Shown here: positions 30,963 through 40,011 of the stretch, piece by piece | Numbering within the stretch: the first letter of the stretch is position 1 | How the letters are laid out: the number at the start of each line of letters is the position of its first letter | Source: Heliomicrobium modesticaldum Ice1 | GTDB lineage: Bacteria > Bacillota > Desulfitobacteriia > Heliobacteriales > Heliobacteriaceae | Assembly: GCF_000019165.1 (NCBI RefSeq) | Contig: NC_010337.2 | Location: 1,288,501-1,352,500 of the forward strand | Reading direction: 5' to 3' | DNA: 64,000 bases | The notes under the pieces: model-generated | What the model was told of the DNA's origin: nothing | What the model saw: the letters and a program-made list of their open reading frames with translations, nothing else | The model's database searches: none | Made by a program: the position numbers and the translations under genes

Positions 30963-30986
30963 GACCGGCACGGCGTGCCGGTCTTT
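30963..30986 (+). terminator. rho-independent terminator after ndk
   Basis: GACCGGCAC / GTGCCGGTC, perfect 9-bp stem with a GGC loop, then a T-rich tail. Confidence 0.8.
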
Positions 30987-31316
30987 ATCTTTATTCCCTG
31001 TCTCTCGGATAAACAAAAGGTAGTCACGAGAGCATCATCATGCTTCGAAACCTCCTGTTCAACGGACGACCTTTGATTACTGTTTATGGAACGAGCAGGA
31101 ATCTGCGAGGGACAGACCGAATAACATATCCATATCCAGGATTCAGACGTTGTTAGGCCATAAGAAAAACCTTTACAAATCCCGCTCGTTCCTTATACTT
31201 TTAAATACCATGATCGTTATCACAAAAGGACTTGCCATGTCACGAATCCGCTCCGGTCTCAGCATTCTTCGAGTACGCGAGAAGGTATAAACAAGCAAAA
31301 ATCGAGGAGCGACTTC
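30987..31316. other. ndk to ubiB-like intergenic region
   Basis: 330 bases, less GC-rich than its surroundings, with no credible open frame on either strand. It holds the promoter listed at 31172-31199; I see nothing else that I can name. Confidence 0.5.
31172..31199 (+). promoter_or_regulatory. sigma-A-type promoter of the UbiB-like gene
   Basis: TTTACA (31172-31177), a 16-base spacer and TATACT (31194-31199); each hexamer is one base from consensus. It leaves a leader of about 110 bases. Confidence 0.6.
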
Positions 31317-32978
31317 ATGAATCGATACTACCGCATCTGGCGGATCACCAGCATGTTTGTGCTCTTTTTCATCCAGTTTTGGTGGCTCAAGCGCCGGGAA
31401 GGCCGCCTGGACAGAGAAGAGAGGGAACGGCGCTGGTCATCCCTCTACCACCGGATGGGAATCCGTTTCTGCGTGACGGCGACCGAATTGGGAGGACTGC
31501 TGATCAAGGCGGGCCAATTCTTCGCCACCCGGGTAGACGTACTCCCTGTCGAGGTGACGAGCGAACTCTCCCAACTGCAAGATGCCGTTCCCCCCGCGCC
31601 CTTTGAACACATCGAAAAGACCATCCGCGAGGAATTAGGGCTACCAGCGGAGGCGATCTTTTCTCAGATGGATTCAACGCCCTTGGCGGCGGCGTCCCTT
31701 GGACAGGTTCACCGGGCCGTGCTCCCCACAGGTGAACAAGTGGCCGTCAAGGTGTTGCGGCCTCGGATCCATGAGATCATCCAGGCTGACTTTGAAGCCA
31801 TCCAGTTGACCATGCTCCTGGCCAAGGTCTTTACGGACATATCGAGCCAGATGGATATGGATGCCATCTATCGGGAGATGCGGCAGACCTTCTCAGACGA
31901 ACTCGATTACCGGTTGGAGGCCGCTCACGCCGAACGATTCCGCAAAAACCTTTCCGTCTTCGAGAACGTGTACATACCGAAGATCTATAGCAAGTACTCC
32001 ACCCGCCGCATCCTGACCATGGAATTCATCGACGGGCGCAAGGTGGACGATTATGCCTTTCTCGAGGCGAACGGCATCGACCGCAAGGAGATGGGCCATC
32101 GCCTCATCCGCCTCTTTTTGCATATGATCGTCAACGACGGCTTCTTCCATGCAGACCCGCACCAGGGCAACCTCTACGTGAAAGCCGACGGCACCCTGGT
32201 CGTCCTTGACTTCGGCATGGTGGGAGAAATCACCCCGCTGACCAAAGAAAATTTGAAAAACCTGCTCTTTTCCGTTGTCGAGCGAGATAGCGAAAAGATG
32301 GTGGAAGCCATGGGCAACCTGGGCTTCCTGCGCCCCACGGCCAACCGCAACCTGGTGCGGCGGGCCATGGAGTTCTTCCTGGAACATCACTCGCCGGAAC
32401 AGTTGAAAGAGATGGAACGGACCAAGAACCTCGGTCCCCTCGGCGCAGAGATCCGCGAGTTCATCTATGACCAGCCCATGCAGATCCCTGCCCATATGAT
32501 CTTCCTGGGTCGGGCCGTGCTCACCGTCACCGGCGTCGCCTTCGGTCTGGACCGGGATATGGACGCGGAAGTGGCGGCACCTTATATCAAAAAGCTGATG
32601 GACGACACCGATGGCGGCCTCGCTAAGATGCTGCTGAACCGGGCGAAGGGATACGGCGCCACGCTGATCGGCCTGCCGACGCTGATGCACCGGACGCTGA
32701 AAAAAGCCGATTTGGGCGACCTGCATGTGAAGGTCAGCAATCTGGGCGACATCCAGCGGGGCGTCATGTTCCAGAGCCGCCTGGCCAACCGCATTGTCCT
32801 CGCCATCCTGACCTCGACTTCCTTGATCTGCGCCACCATCTTCTATACACAGCACTTTTTTGTCGAGGCAGAGGCAGCAGCCCTGATCGGCGCCTTATTC
32901 GGGGCGCTCCTGCTCTGGTCCTCTCGTCAGAAACCTCGCGATTCCAGTCAGCCCTTGAACCGTTACGGTCCTTTTTGA
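31317..32978 (+). CDS. UbiB/ABC1/AarF family atypical kinase
   Basis: 553 residues. An N-terminal KxGQ-type extension (LIKAGQFFATRVDVLP) is the signature of this family; an Ala-rich loop AAASLGQVH replaces the usual glycine-rich loop. The catalytic segment FFHADPHQGNL and the metal-binding VLDFGMVGE follow. Two hydrophobic helices at the C-terminus (about 500-540) anchor it to the membrane. Members support isoprenoid quinone synthesis; in a menaquinone organism the exact role is unclear. GGAG lies 8 bases before the ATG. Confidence 0.9.
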   Translation: MNRYYRIWRITSMFVLFFIQFWWLKRREGRLDREERERRWSSLYHRMGIRFCVTATELGGLLIKAGQFFATRVDVLPVEVTSELSQLQDAVPPAPFEHIEKTIREELGLPAEAIFSQMDSTPLAAASLGQVHRAVLPTGEQVAVKVLRPRIHEIIQADFEAIQLTMLLAKVFTDISSQMDMDAIYREMRQTFSDELDYRLEAAHAERFRKNLSVFENVYIPKIYSKYSTRRILTMEFIDGRKVDDYAFLEANGIDRKEMGHRLIRLFLHMIVNDGFFHADPHQGNLYVKADGTLVVLDFGMVGEITPLTKENLKNLLFSVVERDSEKMVEAMGNLGFLRPTANRNLVRRAMEFFLEHHSPEQLKEMERTKNLGPLGAEIREFIYDQPMQIPAHMIFLGRAVLTVTGVAFGLDRDMDAEVAAPYIKKLMDDTDGGLAKMLLNRAKGYGATLIGLPTLMHRTLKKADLGDLHVKVSNLGDIQRGVMFQSRLANRIVLAILTSTSLICATIFYTQHFFVEAEAAALIGALFGALLLWSSRQKPRDSSQPLNRYGPF

Positions 32979-33080
32979 GCGGTCAATTTCATTATCATAT
33001 ATCCGCGCGCATACCGCTGCGGCAGTACCCCACAATATCCTCAAGCAACCCTGACCGACGTGAAGGAGGTGAGCGCGACA

Positions 33081-33314
33081 ATGGTGGAGGCGCAAAACTT
33101 GAGCGGTTGTGAACAGAAAAAAACCCTCGGCGCCTGGGAATTCTCCATCAAAGAGACGGAAGACGGATTTACGATCAACATCAAGGGCGACAAGGAACGA
33201 CTGCGGGCGAAGCGGGAGGCCATAGAAGCCTTCAAAGAGTTTCAACGCAAAGCAAAGAAAGCCGGTTTTCATCATCCCATCTTTCATTTTTTCAGCCATC
33301 TTGACCGGGAATAA
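33081..33314 (+). CDS. small conserved-looking protein of unknown function
   Basis: 77 residues from the ATG at 33081, which lies 9 bases after AAGGAGGTGA. The N-terminal half (AWEFSIKETEDGFTINIKGDKE) looks like a short beta-hairpin; the C-terminal half is a Lys/Arg-rich helix ending in a His/Phe-rich stretch. Soluble and basic. I do not recognise the family. It lies between the UbiB-like gene and the epimerase gene. Confidence 0.65.
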   Translation: MVEAQNLSGCEQKKTLGAWEFSIKETEDGFTINIKGDKERLRAKREAIEAFKEFQRKAKKAGFHHPIFHFFSHLDRE

Positions 33315-33410
33315 GCCCGGTTGATACGAATCATCCTTGCCATCATACCGATAAGGAGCCGCGCCTTGTGCGATGCTCCTTATTTCATTTCCTGCGAAGG
33401 AGGTCGTAAG

Positions 33411-34316
33411 GTGAACGTCTTGGTGACGGGGGGAACCGGTTTCGTCGGTGGCGCCCTCGTAGAGCATTTGGTCAGAAAGGGTCATCAAGTGTCCCTGCTG
33501 TCACGGAGGAAAGGAAAAGACCGGCGGATCGGCTGGTTCCTGCTGCAGGACGGCCGATTCCCGGCAGAATCCCTGGACGGTGTAGAAATAGTCATCAACC
33601 TGGCGGGGGAAAATATTGGCGCCAGCCGCTGGACGAAAGCGACGAAAAGCCGTATCCTCGACAGCCGGGTAAGCCTGACGGGCCAGATCGTGTCCGCTTG
33701 CCAAAGACGGCGCGAACAGGGTGATAAGTTGCCCAGGCTGTTGATCAACGCCTCCGCGGTGGGCTATTATGGAACCAGCGAAGAGACCATCTTCACCGAA
33801 GAGGATGGCCCGGGCAGCGGTTTTTTGGCTGAAGTCTGTCGCCGATGGGAAGCCGCAGCGGAGGAAGCCTCCCCGCTTGGGATCCGCCTGATCCGGTTGC
33901 GCCTGGGCGTCGTTTTCGGTCCTGGCGGAGGGATGTTGGCAAAAATGGACAAACCCTTTCGCTATGGCCTGGGCGGGGTGGTTGGAACGGGACGCCAGTG
34001 GATCTCCTGGGTCCACCGCGACGATGTGCTCGGCGTGATCGATCAGGCGATCGGCGATGCGTCCATGAATGGCGCGTACAACCTCTGCAGTCCCAACCCG
34101 GTGACGATGGCGGAACTCTGCCATGCCTTGGCGAGGCGTTTAGGGGGACGAGCCTGGGCGACTGTGCCCGCTTATGCGCTTCGGCTGGCCTTCGGTGAGA
34201 TGGCCGACGAGATGCTTTTGAGCGGTCAGCGCGTACTGCCGAAGCGGCTCAGCGAAGCGGGCTATCCTTTCCGGCATTCGCGCCTTGAGGAGGCGTTGGC
34301 GGCGATTTACCGGTAG
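33411..34316 (+). CDS. TIGR01777-type NAD-dependent epimerase (YfcH/SulA-like)
   Basis: 301 residues. Extended short-chain dehydrogenase fold with VLVTGGTGFVGGALV at the N-terminus, INLAGENIGASRW, SAVGYYG (active-site Tyr) and a C-terminal domain with WISWVHRDDVLGVI, all typical of the TIGR01777 family. Substrate unknown. The GTG at 33411 has AAGGAGG 7 bases upstream; the frame is open to 33321 without a ribosome site. Confidence 0.88.
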   Translation: MNVLVTGGTGFVGGALVEHLVRKGHQVSLLSRRKGKDRRIGWFLLQDGRFPAESLDGVEIVINLAGENIGASRWTKATKSRILDSRVSLTGQIVSACQRRREQGDKLPRLLINASAVGYYGTSEETIFTEEDGPGSGFLAEVCRRWEAAAEEASPLGIRLIRLRLGVVFGPGGGMLAKMDKPFRYGLGGVVGTGRQWISWVHRDDVLGVIDQAIGDASMNGAYNLCSPNPVTMAELCHALARRLGGRAWATVPAYALRLAFGEMADEMLLSGQRVLPKRLSEAGYPFRHSRLEEALAAIYR

Positions 34317-34680
34317 CATTGCCGCTTAGCAACCCATTCAGTGCGTCAGGCTTGCGAGGAGTTTTAGCCGATACTTTTGTGGTAAACCTGGGTGTATTAG
34401 CTCCGTTCGCTAAGGGCTGCGCGGCTGTTCGCTTGGTTGCTGCGCGGGCGCGCCAAACCTCTGGGCTATTTCCGATTGTCATGGCGCGCTTTTCCGCTCC
34501 GCAACCTGCGCTCTCGACGCCGCTCCGCCCAAACCGCTCACTCCGCTATTACACCCGGGGTTTACCGTAAGTGTCACATTGCTTTTATCGTTCACTCTGC
34601 TATGCGCGTAGAAAGAGCGATCTTGGCAAATTATCGTCACGGCAGGCAACTCAAGTCACTACAGTAAGGAGGCATCAAGA
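34317..34680. other. intergenic region with a palindromic element
   Basis: 364 bases without a credible gene; open frames on both strands are short and of odd composition. It contains the element listed at 34381-34566 and, at the end, the AAGGAGG ribosome site of the thioesterase gene. Confidence 0.6.
34381..34566. repeat. 186-bp element with 21/22-bp imperfect terminal inverted repeats
   Basis: The left end GGTAAACCTGGGTGTATTAG and the reverse complement of the right end GGTAAACCCCGGGTGTAATA match closely. The interior contains further self-complementary segments (a GGCGCGCC core, CGCTCCGC-type units). It encodes nothing. A miniature mobile element or REP-like structured repeat is the likeliest explanation; copies elsewhere in the genome cannot be checked here. 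Confidence 0.5.
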
Positions 34681-35076
34681 ATGGAAAACATTAAAATTGG
34701 ACTCAAAGGATTCAAAGAGGAAAAGGTCACTGCCGACAATACGGCCATCAAGTATGGGTCGGGCGGTGTCGAGGTCTATGCCACGCCGGCCATGATCGGT
34801 CTGATGGAAGGCGCGGCGCTGGCGGCTGTCGACCCGCTTCTGCCGGAAGGGATGGCGACGGTGGGCACCTATATCGCGGTCAGCCACCTGGCGGCGACGC
34901 CGGTGGGGATGACGGTGCGTTGTGAGGCGGAATTGACGGAGGTGGACGGCAAAAAGCTGGTCTTCAAGGTTGTCGCTTACGATGAAGCGGAAAAGATCGG
35001 CGAAGGCGTTCACCACCGTTTTGTCATCCAGACGGAACGCTTCCTGGCCAAGCAGGCGGCCAAGAAAAAAGGTTGA
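34681..35076 (+). CDS. hotdog-fold thioesterase (FlK-like)
   Basis: 131 residues. A single hotdog domain: TPAMIGLMEGAALAAVDPLLPEG and GTYIAVSHLAATPVGMTV are typical of the family that includes fluoroacetyl-CoA thioesterase, with the conserved Glu and His. The substrate here is unknown; most relatives are housekeeping acyl-CoA thioesterases. AAGGAGG lies about 8 bases before the ATG. Confidence 0.85.
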   Translation: MENIKIGLKGFKEEKVTADNTAIKYGSGGVEVYATPAMIGLMEGAALAAVDPLLPEGMATVGTYIAVSHLAATPVGMTVRCEAELTEVDGKKLVFKVVAYDEAEKIGEGVHHRFVIQTERFLAKQAAKKKG

Positions 35077-35182
35077 GCCTTGCGGTCAACTGAACAAAAC
35101 CGTAATCACCGATGCGCGGAAGGAAAACCAGCCCTGTTGCCGAAAATAATTGGGACGATCAACCGTGTAGGAGGGGCCTGCT

Positions 35183-36853
35183 TTGAAGACAGACATTGAA
35201 ATCGCGCAGGAGGCGACGCTGCAGCCGATCATGGATGTGGCGCGCAGCCTCGGCATTCCGGAAAACGAAGTGGAACTGTACGGCAATTATAAGGCCAAGA
35301 TCTCCTTGAAAGCCTTCGAGCGGCTGAAAGAACGCCGGGAGGGGAAGCTGATCCTCGTCACCGCCATCAACCCGACACCTGCCGGTGAAGGGAAGACGAC
35401 GACGACGGTGGGCCTTGGCGATGCCTTGCGCCGACTTGGGAAAAAGGTGGTCATCGCCTTGCGGGAACCCTCCCTGGGGCCCAGCTTCGGCGTCAAGGGC
35501 GGCGCCGCCGGCGGTGGTTACGCCCAGATTGTACCCATGGAAGACATCAACCTCCACTTCACCGGTGATTTCCATGCCGTCACGTCGGCCCACAACCTGC
35601 TGGCGGCCATGCTGGACAACAGCCTGCAGCAGGGTAATCCCTTGAACATCGATCCGCGGCAGGTCGTCTTCCGCCGTGTGCTCGACCTGAACGACCGGGC
35701 GCTGCGCAAGGTGATCGTCGGCCTGGGTGGGCGCACCGACGGCATCCCTCGCGAGTCCGGCTTTGATATCACTGTCGCTTCGGAGATCATGGCTATCCTC
35801 TGCCTGTCCAAGGACCTGATGGACCTGAAGGCGCGTTGCGCCAAGATCGTCGTCGCCTACACCTATGACGGCAAGCCGGTCACCGCCGCCGATCTGGAGG
35901 CCCAGGGATCGATGGCTGTCCTGCTCAAAGACGCCATCAAGCCGAACCTGGTCCAGACCTTGGAGCATACGCCGGCTTTTGTCCACGGCGGTCCCTTCGC
36001 GAACATCGCCCACGGCTGTAACTCCGTGACGGCGACCCAACTGGCCCTCAAACTGGGCGACTACTGCGTCACTGAAGCCGGTTTCGGCGCCGATTTGGGA
36101 GCGGAAAAGTTCTTCAACCTCAAGTGCCGCCTCGCCGGTCTGAAGCCGGACTGCACCGTCATCGTCGCCACTGTCCGGGCGCTCAAGTCTCACGGTGGCG
36201 TCGCCAAAGCTGACTTGAACCGGGAGAACCTGGAGGCCCTCGCCAAGGGCTTCGGCAACCTGGAGAAACATATCGAAAACGTTGCCAAATTCGGCGTGCC
36301 GGCCGTTGTGGCCATCAACGCCTTCCCGACCGACACCAAGGCGGAACTGGACTATGTCTACGAACGCTGCCGCCAGATGGGCATCGATGTGGCCTTGTCC
36401 GAGGTGTGGGCCAAAGGCGGTGAGGGCGGCCGCGAACTGGCCGAAAAAGTCGTCGCCGCCATCGAGACGAAACCCTCCCGCTTTCGCGTCCTCTATGACA
36501 GCAGCCTGCCTATCAAAGAGAAAATCGCCGCCATCGTCCGCGAGGTCTACGGCGGCGATGCCGTGGCTTACACGCCGGAAGCGGAGAAGCACATCAAGAC
36601 CTTCACCGATCTGGGCTATGGCGCCTTGCCGGTCTGCATGGCCAAGACCCAATACTCCCTTTCCGACGACATGACCAAGATCGGCCGCCCGGAAGGCTTC
36701 ACGGTCACCGTCCGCGAGGTGCGCCTCTCAGCCGGCGCCGGCTTTCTCGTCGTCATCACCGGCGCGATCATGACCATGCCGGGCTTGCCGAAGCGGCCGG
36801 CCGCCTGTGCCATCGATATCGACGAGAACGGGCGGATCGTGGGCCTCTTCTGA
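35183..36853 (+). CDS. fhs: formate-tetrahydrofolate ligase
   Basis: 556 residues, the standard length. P-loop [14 protein letters not shown] near 67-80; [21 protein letters not shown] and [16 protein letters not shown] are strongly conserved. It makes 10-formyl-tetrahydrofolate from formate and ATP. The TTG at 35183 follows AGGAGGGG by 6 bases. It is close to the folate genes folP and folBK downstream. Confidence 0.97.
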   Translation: MKTDIEIAQEATLQPIMDVARSLGIPENEVELYGNYKAKISLKAFERLKERREGKLILVTAINPTPAGEGKTTTTVGLGDALRRLGKKVVIALREPSLGPSFGVKGGAAGGGYAQIVPMEDINLHFTGDFHAVTSAHNLLAAMLDNSLQQGNPLNIDPRQVVFRRVLDLNDRALRKVIVGLGGRTDGIPRESGFDITVASEIMAILCLSKDLMDLKARCAKIVVAYTYDGKPVTAADLEAQGSMAVLLKDAIKPNLVQTLEHTPAFVHGGPFANIAHGCNSVTATQLALKLGDYCVTEAGFGADLGAEKFFNLKCRLAGLKPDCTVIVATVRALKSHGGVAKADLNRENLEALAKGFGNLEKHIENVAKFGVPAVVAINAFPTDTKAELDYVYERCRQMGIDVALSEVWAKGGEGGRELAEKVVAAIETKPSRFRVLYDSSLPIKEKIAAIVREVYGGDAVAYTPEAEKHIKTFTDLGYGALPVCMAKTQYSLSDDMTKIGRPEGFTVTVREVRLSAGAGFLVVITGAIMTMPGLPKRPAACAIDIDENGRIVGLF

Positions 36854-36928
36854 GCTTGTGACCTTATTGAGAACGACGGTCGTTTTTAAACCGAATCATC
36901 GCTATTTGAGACGAGGACGCCCAAGAAA

Positions 36929-37561
36929 GTGTTCGATTTTCCGAAGCGCACACCGCCCATCCCCGGGGAACATCCGGGGATGCTTGTTTTCCGTCGTTCA
37001 CGTTCACCGGATAAAACGCTCTGGGAGGGAACGCTGCTGGAACGCGTGCAACAGATCCTCGACCATCCACGCTTCATCGAATGTCTTTCTCGCAACGAGG
37101 AAAAAGAAGCGAGCCGGCGCTTCTGCCGCCATGATATGACACACCTGCTCGACGTGGCCCGCATCGCTTATATCCTCGCCCTGGAGAATCCGACGGCCTT
37201 TGACACCTTTGCCCGTGCCATCGGCCATCCCGAACGGGGGCAGGCGACCAAGGAGGTCGTCTACGGAGCCGCGCTCCTGCACGATATGGGCAAATGGAAA
37301 CAGTATGAAGATGGCGAGGACCATGCCGAGGTGGGGGCGCGCCTCTGCCTGGGTGTGCTCGGCGAATGCGGCTACAGTCAGAGCGAGATCGACGTCATCG
37401 CCGAGGCCATCGTCAACCACCGCAAAAAAGGGAAAAATCGCAGCGACACCTTCCTGGGGCGCATCCTGGCACTGGCTGACGGCTACTCGCGGCTCTGCTG
37501 CAACTGTGGCGAAAAAACAGACTGCCGCTGGCGGTTGAAGCAGGAACGGATCATCTATTGA
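36929..37561 (+). CDS. HD-domain hydrolase
   Basis: 210 residues from GTG 36929; an in-frame ATG at 36980 would give 193. The HD motif reads RHDMTHLLDVARIAY, GAALLHDMGKW and DHAEVGARL, giving the metal-binding His-Asp pairs of HD phosphohydrolases. The C-terminus has a Cys pattern CCNCGEKTDC. Function is unassigned; relatives are predicted HD-superfamily hydrolases of clostridia. Neither start has a good ribosome site. Confidence 0.8.
   Translation: MFDFPKRTPPIPGEHPGMLVFRRSRSPDKTLWEGTLLERVQQILDHPRFIECLSRNEEKEASRRFCRHDMTHLLDVARIAYILALENPTAFDTFARAIGHPERGQATKEVVYGAALLHDMGKWKQYEDGEDHAEVGARLCLGVLGECGYSQSEIDVIAEAIVNHRKKGKNRSDTFLGRILALADGYSRLCCNCGEKTDCRWRLKQERIIY
36958..36990 (+). terminator. probable terminator after fhs, inside the 5' end of the HD gene
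   Basis: CATCCCCGG / CCGGGGATG (36958-36966 and 36974-36982), then CTTGTTTT. It overlaps the first codons of the HD-domain gene, so it either terminates fhs transcripts or masks the alternative ATG at 36980. Confidence 0.5.
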
Positions 37562-37579
37562 TCGACATAGTAGAAAGAT

Positions 37580-38788
37580 TTGGCATTTGCAGGGGAGGGA
37601 GTCACCATCAAGACGGTACAGATCATCGAAGTCCGCGACAAGGAAGACCTGTGGCGGTTGCTCGACAGCATCGGCTGCGATCCCGCCGGCACGGCTATTA
37701 TGGCCGAAAAAGGGGTTCACCGCATCCTCCGTGTCAACGGCGTTCCCGCCAAGGCAGCCAACCTGCTCAAGCAGGAGTTGCTGGCCCGCGGCGGCGACTG
37801 CGCCGTGCGGCGGCAAACCTGTGTCCTGACCGTCGAGGAGACGGACTGCATCCTCATGGGCACGGAACGGCAATACCGCGACCTTTGCCGCAAGCTGCGC
37901 ATGCAGCCCTTCGGACTGAAGGGGCTCGCCGACCGGATCGAGGGGGCCCTTCGGCGATACGACAGACAGGAGCCCCATTGCCTAGACTGCCGGGGAAAAA
38001 AGCTGGTCGTCGGCGAGAGGACCCTGGTCATGGGCATTCTTAACTTGACGCCGGACAGTTTTTCTGACGGCGGTTCCTATCCGGAGGTTCGCGACGCCTT
38101 GCGGCGGATGGAGGAGATGGTGGCGGAAGGGGCCGATATCATCGATGTGGGCGCTGAATCGACGCGTCCCGGCGCCACAGCGCTGACAGCGGAAGAAGAG
38201 CTGGAACGGCTGATGCCCTTTTTGCGCGAGATCATCCCCAACTGCCCTGTGCCCGTCTCCATCGACACCTACAAAGCGGCGACGGCGCGGCAGGCGCTGG
38301 AAGCGGGCGCCCATATCATCAACGACATCTGGGGTTTGCAGTTTGACCAGGACATGGCCGCCGTGGCCGCCGCATACGGCGCGCCCGTCGTGGTGATGCA
38401 TAACCGCCGCAATACAGACTATGCCGATCTGATGGGCGAGATCGTCGCCTTCTTGGAAGGGAGTGTCCATATCGCCGAAACAGCGGGGATCCCGCCGGAG
38501 GCGATCATCGTCGATCCCGGCATCGGCTTCGGCAAGACCTATGAACAGAACCTCGATGTGATGAACCGGCTCGGGGAACTGCGGGTGCTCGGCAAAAGGA
38601 TCCTGCTCGGCACATCGCGCAAGTCCCTCATCGCCCGCACCCTCGATCTGCCGCCCCATGACCGCGTCGAGGGGACCTTAGCCACGACGGTTCTCGGCAT
38701 CACCAAGGGCGTTGACATCATTCGGGTCCATGACGTGCGGGCCAACGTGCGGGCGGCCCGCATGGCTGACGCCATGGTCCGTCGGTAA
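37580..38788 (+). CDS. folP: dihydropteroate synthase with N-terminal extension
   Basis: 402 residues. The C-terminal 270 are a complete TIM-barrel DHPS: GILNLTPDSFSDGG, VGAESTRPGA, SIDTYKA and PGIGFGKTYEQNL. The first 120 residues form an extra domain with three Cys whose role I do not know; long DHPS forms with such a domain occur in other clostridia. The start is unclear. The listed TTG at 37580 has no ribosome site, while AGGGGAGGG at 37591-37599 stands 7 bases before an ATC codon at 37607. Confidence 0.92.
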   Translation: MAFAGEGVTIKTVQIIEVRDKEDLWRLLDSIGCDPAGTAIMAEKGVHRILRVNGVPAKAANLLKQELLARGGDCAVRRQTCVLTVEETDCILMGTERQYRDLCRKLRMQPFGLKGLADRIEGALRRYDRQEPHCLDCRGKKLVVGERTLVMGILNLTPDSFSDGGSYPEVRDALRRMEEMVAEGADIIDVGAESTRPGATALTAEEELERLMPFLREIIPNCPVPVSIDTYKAATARQALEAGAHIINDIWGLQFDQDMAAVAAAYGAPVVVMHNRRNTDYADLMGEIVAFLEGSVHIAETAGIPPEAIIVDPGIGFGKTYEQNLDVMNRLGELRVLGKRILLGTSRKSLIARTLDLPPHDRVEGTLATTVLGITKGVDIIRVHDVRANVRAARMADAMVRR

Positions 38789-38840
38789 CAGATGCATCGT
38801 GGAAAAGTCGATCATTCGATGAAAGGGCAGGTGAACGACG

Positions 38841-39755
38841 ATGGGTCGGAACGGTCAGCTGGGTCAGAACGGTCGGAACGGTCAGATGGACCAGACGGAT
38901 CGCATCCTGCTCAAGGGCATGTCCTTTTACGGCTACCACGGCGCCTTGCCGGAGGAGCAGGTGTTGGGACAGCCCTTTACGGTGGATCTGGAACTGGCCG
39001 TTGACCTGCGCCAGGCCGGCAAGAGCGATGCCGTGCAAGACTCTGTCCACTACGGCGAGGTCTACAACCGGGTGCGCGCGATCCTGGAGGGTCCGCCCCG
39101 AGCGACGATCGAGGCGGTCGCCGAGGCCGTCGTCGTCGCTGTCTACCGAGATTTTCCTGCCGTCCAGGGCCTGAAGGTTCGTGTCGAGAAGCCGAAAGCG
39201 CCGGTGCCGGGACTCTTCCAGTCCATGGCCGTCGAGTTGAACCGACCGGCGCCGGCCCGCTGTTTTATTGGATTGGGCAGCAACATGGGTGACCGGGCGG
39301 CGAACCTGACCGAGGCGTTGCGCCGGCTTCAGCGAAGGCCCGGCGTGGCTGTCATCGACCACTCCTCCTGGTACGCCACGAAACCGGTCGGTTTCGTCGA
39401 TCAGGATGAGTTTCTCAACGGCGCCGCCGCATTGCTCTCTTGGTTGTCGCCACAGGAACTCCTGGCGCTGTTGTTAGAGACGGAACGGGCCATGGGGCGG
39501 GTGCGCCTGATGAAGTGGGGACCTCGCCTGATCGACCTCGACCTGCTCCTCTATGACGACGCTGTCATTGAAGAGGAGCATTTGACGGTTCCCCACCCGT
39601 TTATGGTCGAACGGGGCTTCGTGCTTGCTCCATTGGCTGAGATCGCCCCCGAACACCGCCATCCCGGCGGGCAGACGATAAGGCAACTTCTGGAACAGCT
39701 GCCTTCCAGAGCAGATGTGGTATTGCATGACCCGAAGAGCTCCATTACAATATAA
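38841..39755 (+). CDS. folK: FolB-FolK fusion: dihydroneopterin aldolase and HPPK
   Basis: 304 residues. FolB domain at about 20-135 (LKGMSFYGYHGALPEEQVLGQ, SVHYGEVY) and FolK domain at about 145-300 (FIGLGSNMGDRAANL, the RxxD-type WGPRLIDLDLLLYDD, VPHPFMVERGFVLAPLAE). Together they convert dihydroneopterin to the pyrophosphorylated pterin used by FolP, encoded just upstream. The first 15 residues are encoded by a 9-base tandem repeat and are probably not part of the enzyme; the ATG at 38886 would remove them. Confidence 0.94.
   Translation: MGRNGQLGQNGRNGQMDQTDRILLKGMSFYGYHGALPEEQVLGQPFTVDLELAVDLRQAGKSDAVQDSVHYGEVYNRVRAILEGPPRATIEAVAEAVVVAVYRDFPAVQGLKVRVEKPKAPVPGLFQSMAVELNRPAPARCFIGLGSNMGDRAANLTEALRRLQRRPGVAVIDHSSWYATKPVGFVDQDEFLNGAAALLSWLSPQELLALLLETERAMGRVRLMKWGPRLIDLDLLLYDDAVIEEEHLTVPHPFMVERGFVLAPLAEIAPEHRHPGGQTIRQLLEQLPSRADVVLHDPKSSITI
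38844..38897 (+). repeat. six tandem 9-bp units, GGTCRGAAC-like
   Basis: GGTCGGAAC, GGTCAGCTG, GGTCAGAAC, GGTCGGAAC, GGTCAGATG and GACCAGACG follow one another in register with the reading frame and encode GRN-GQL-GQN-GRN-GQM at the folB-folK N-terminus. Confidence 0.7.
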
Positions 39756-40011
39756 GCTGTCCGCCTCCGGGTTCGCCCGAAGGGACTGTATTCCCTCTGC
39801 GGGGAGCGGTACCCTTCCGCGCTGATCGCACGCCGGAGAACGGTTGACCGACAATGAAGGAAAACACCGCTTGAAACCGCTTGGAGCCCCCGGGGACCGA
39901 GACGGCGCTGGGTAAACGGAATAGGTCTGGATTGTCGTGGATAAACCAGAACCTCCTTCCCGCACCGTGTCCGGACGGGCATTCGTGGCAGGGAGGAGGC
40001 ATTTATTTTTT

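Noticed and set aside
31232..31606. 124-codon frame overlapping the UbiB-like gene
   Set aside because: It lies in another frame of a confidently assigned gene and has no similarity of its own.
34319..34667. Short open frames between the epimerase and thioesterase genes
   Set aside because: They follow the inverted-repeat element, lack ribosome sites and have odd composition.
35077..35182. Tetrahydrofolate riboswitch before fhs
   Set aside because: I could not find the conserved junction sequences or paired stems.
38844..38897. CRISPR-like repeat
   Set aside because: Nine-base units are contiguous and in frame, with no spacers.
39756..40011. Gene between folBK and panC
   Set aside because: Minus-strand frames continue as shadows of folK; only the panC ribosome site is meaningful there.
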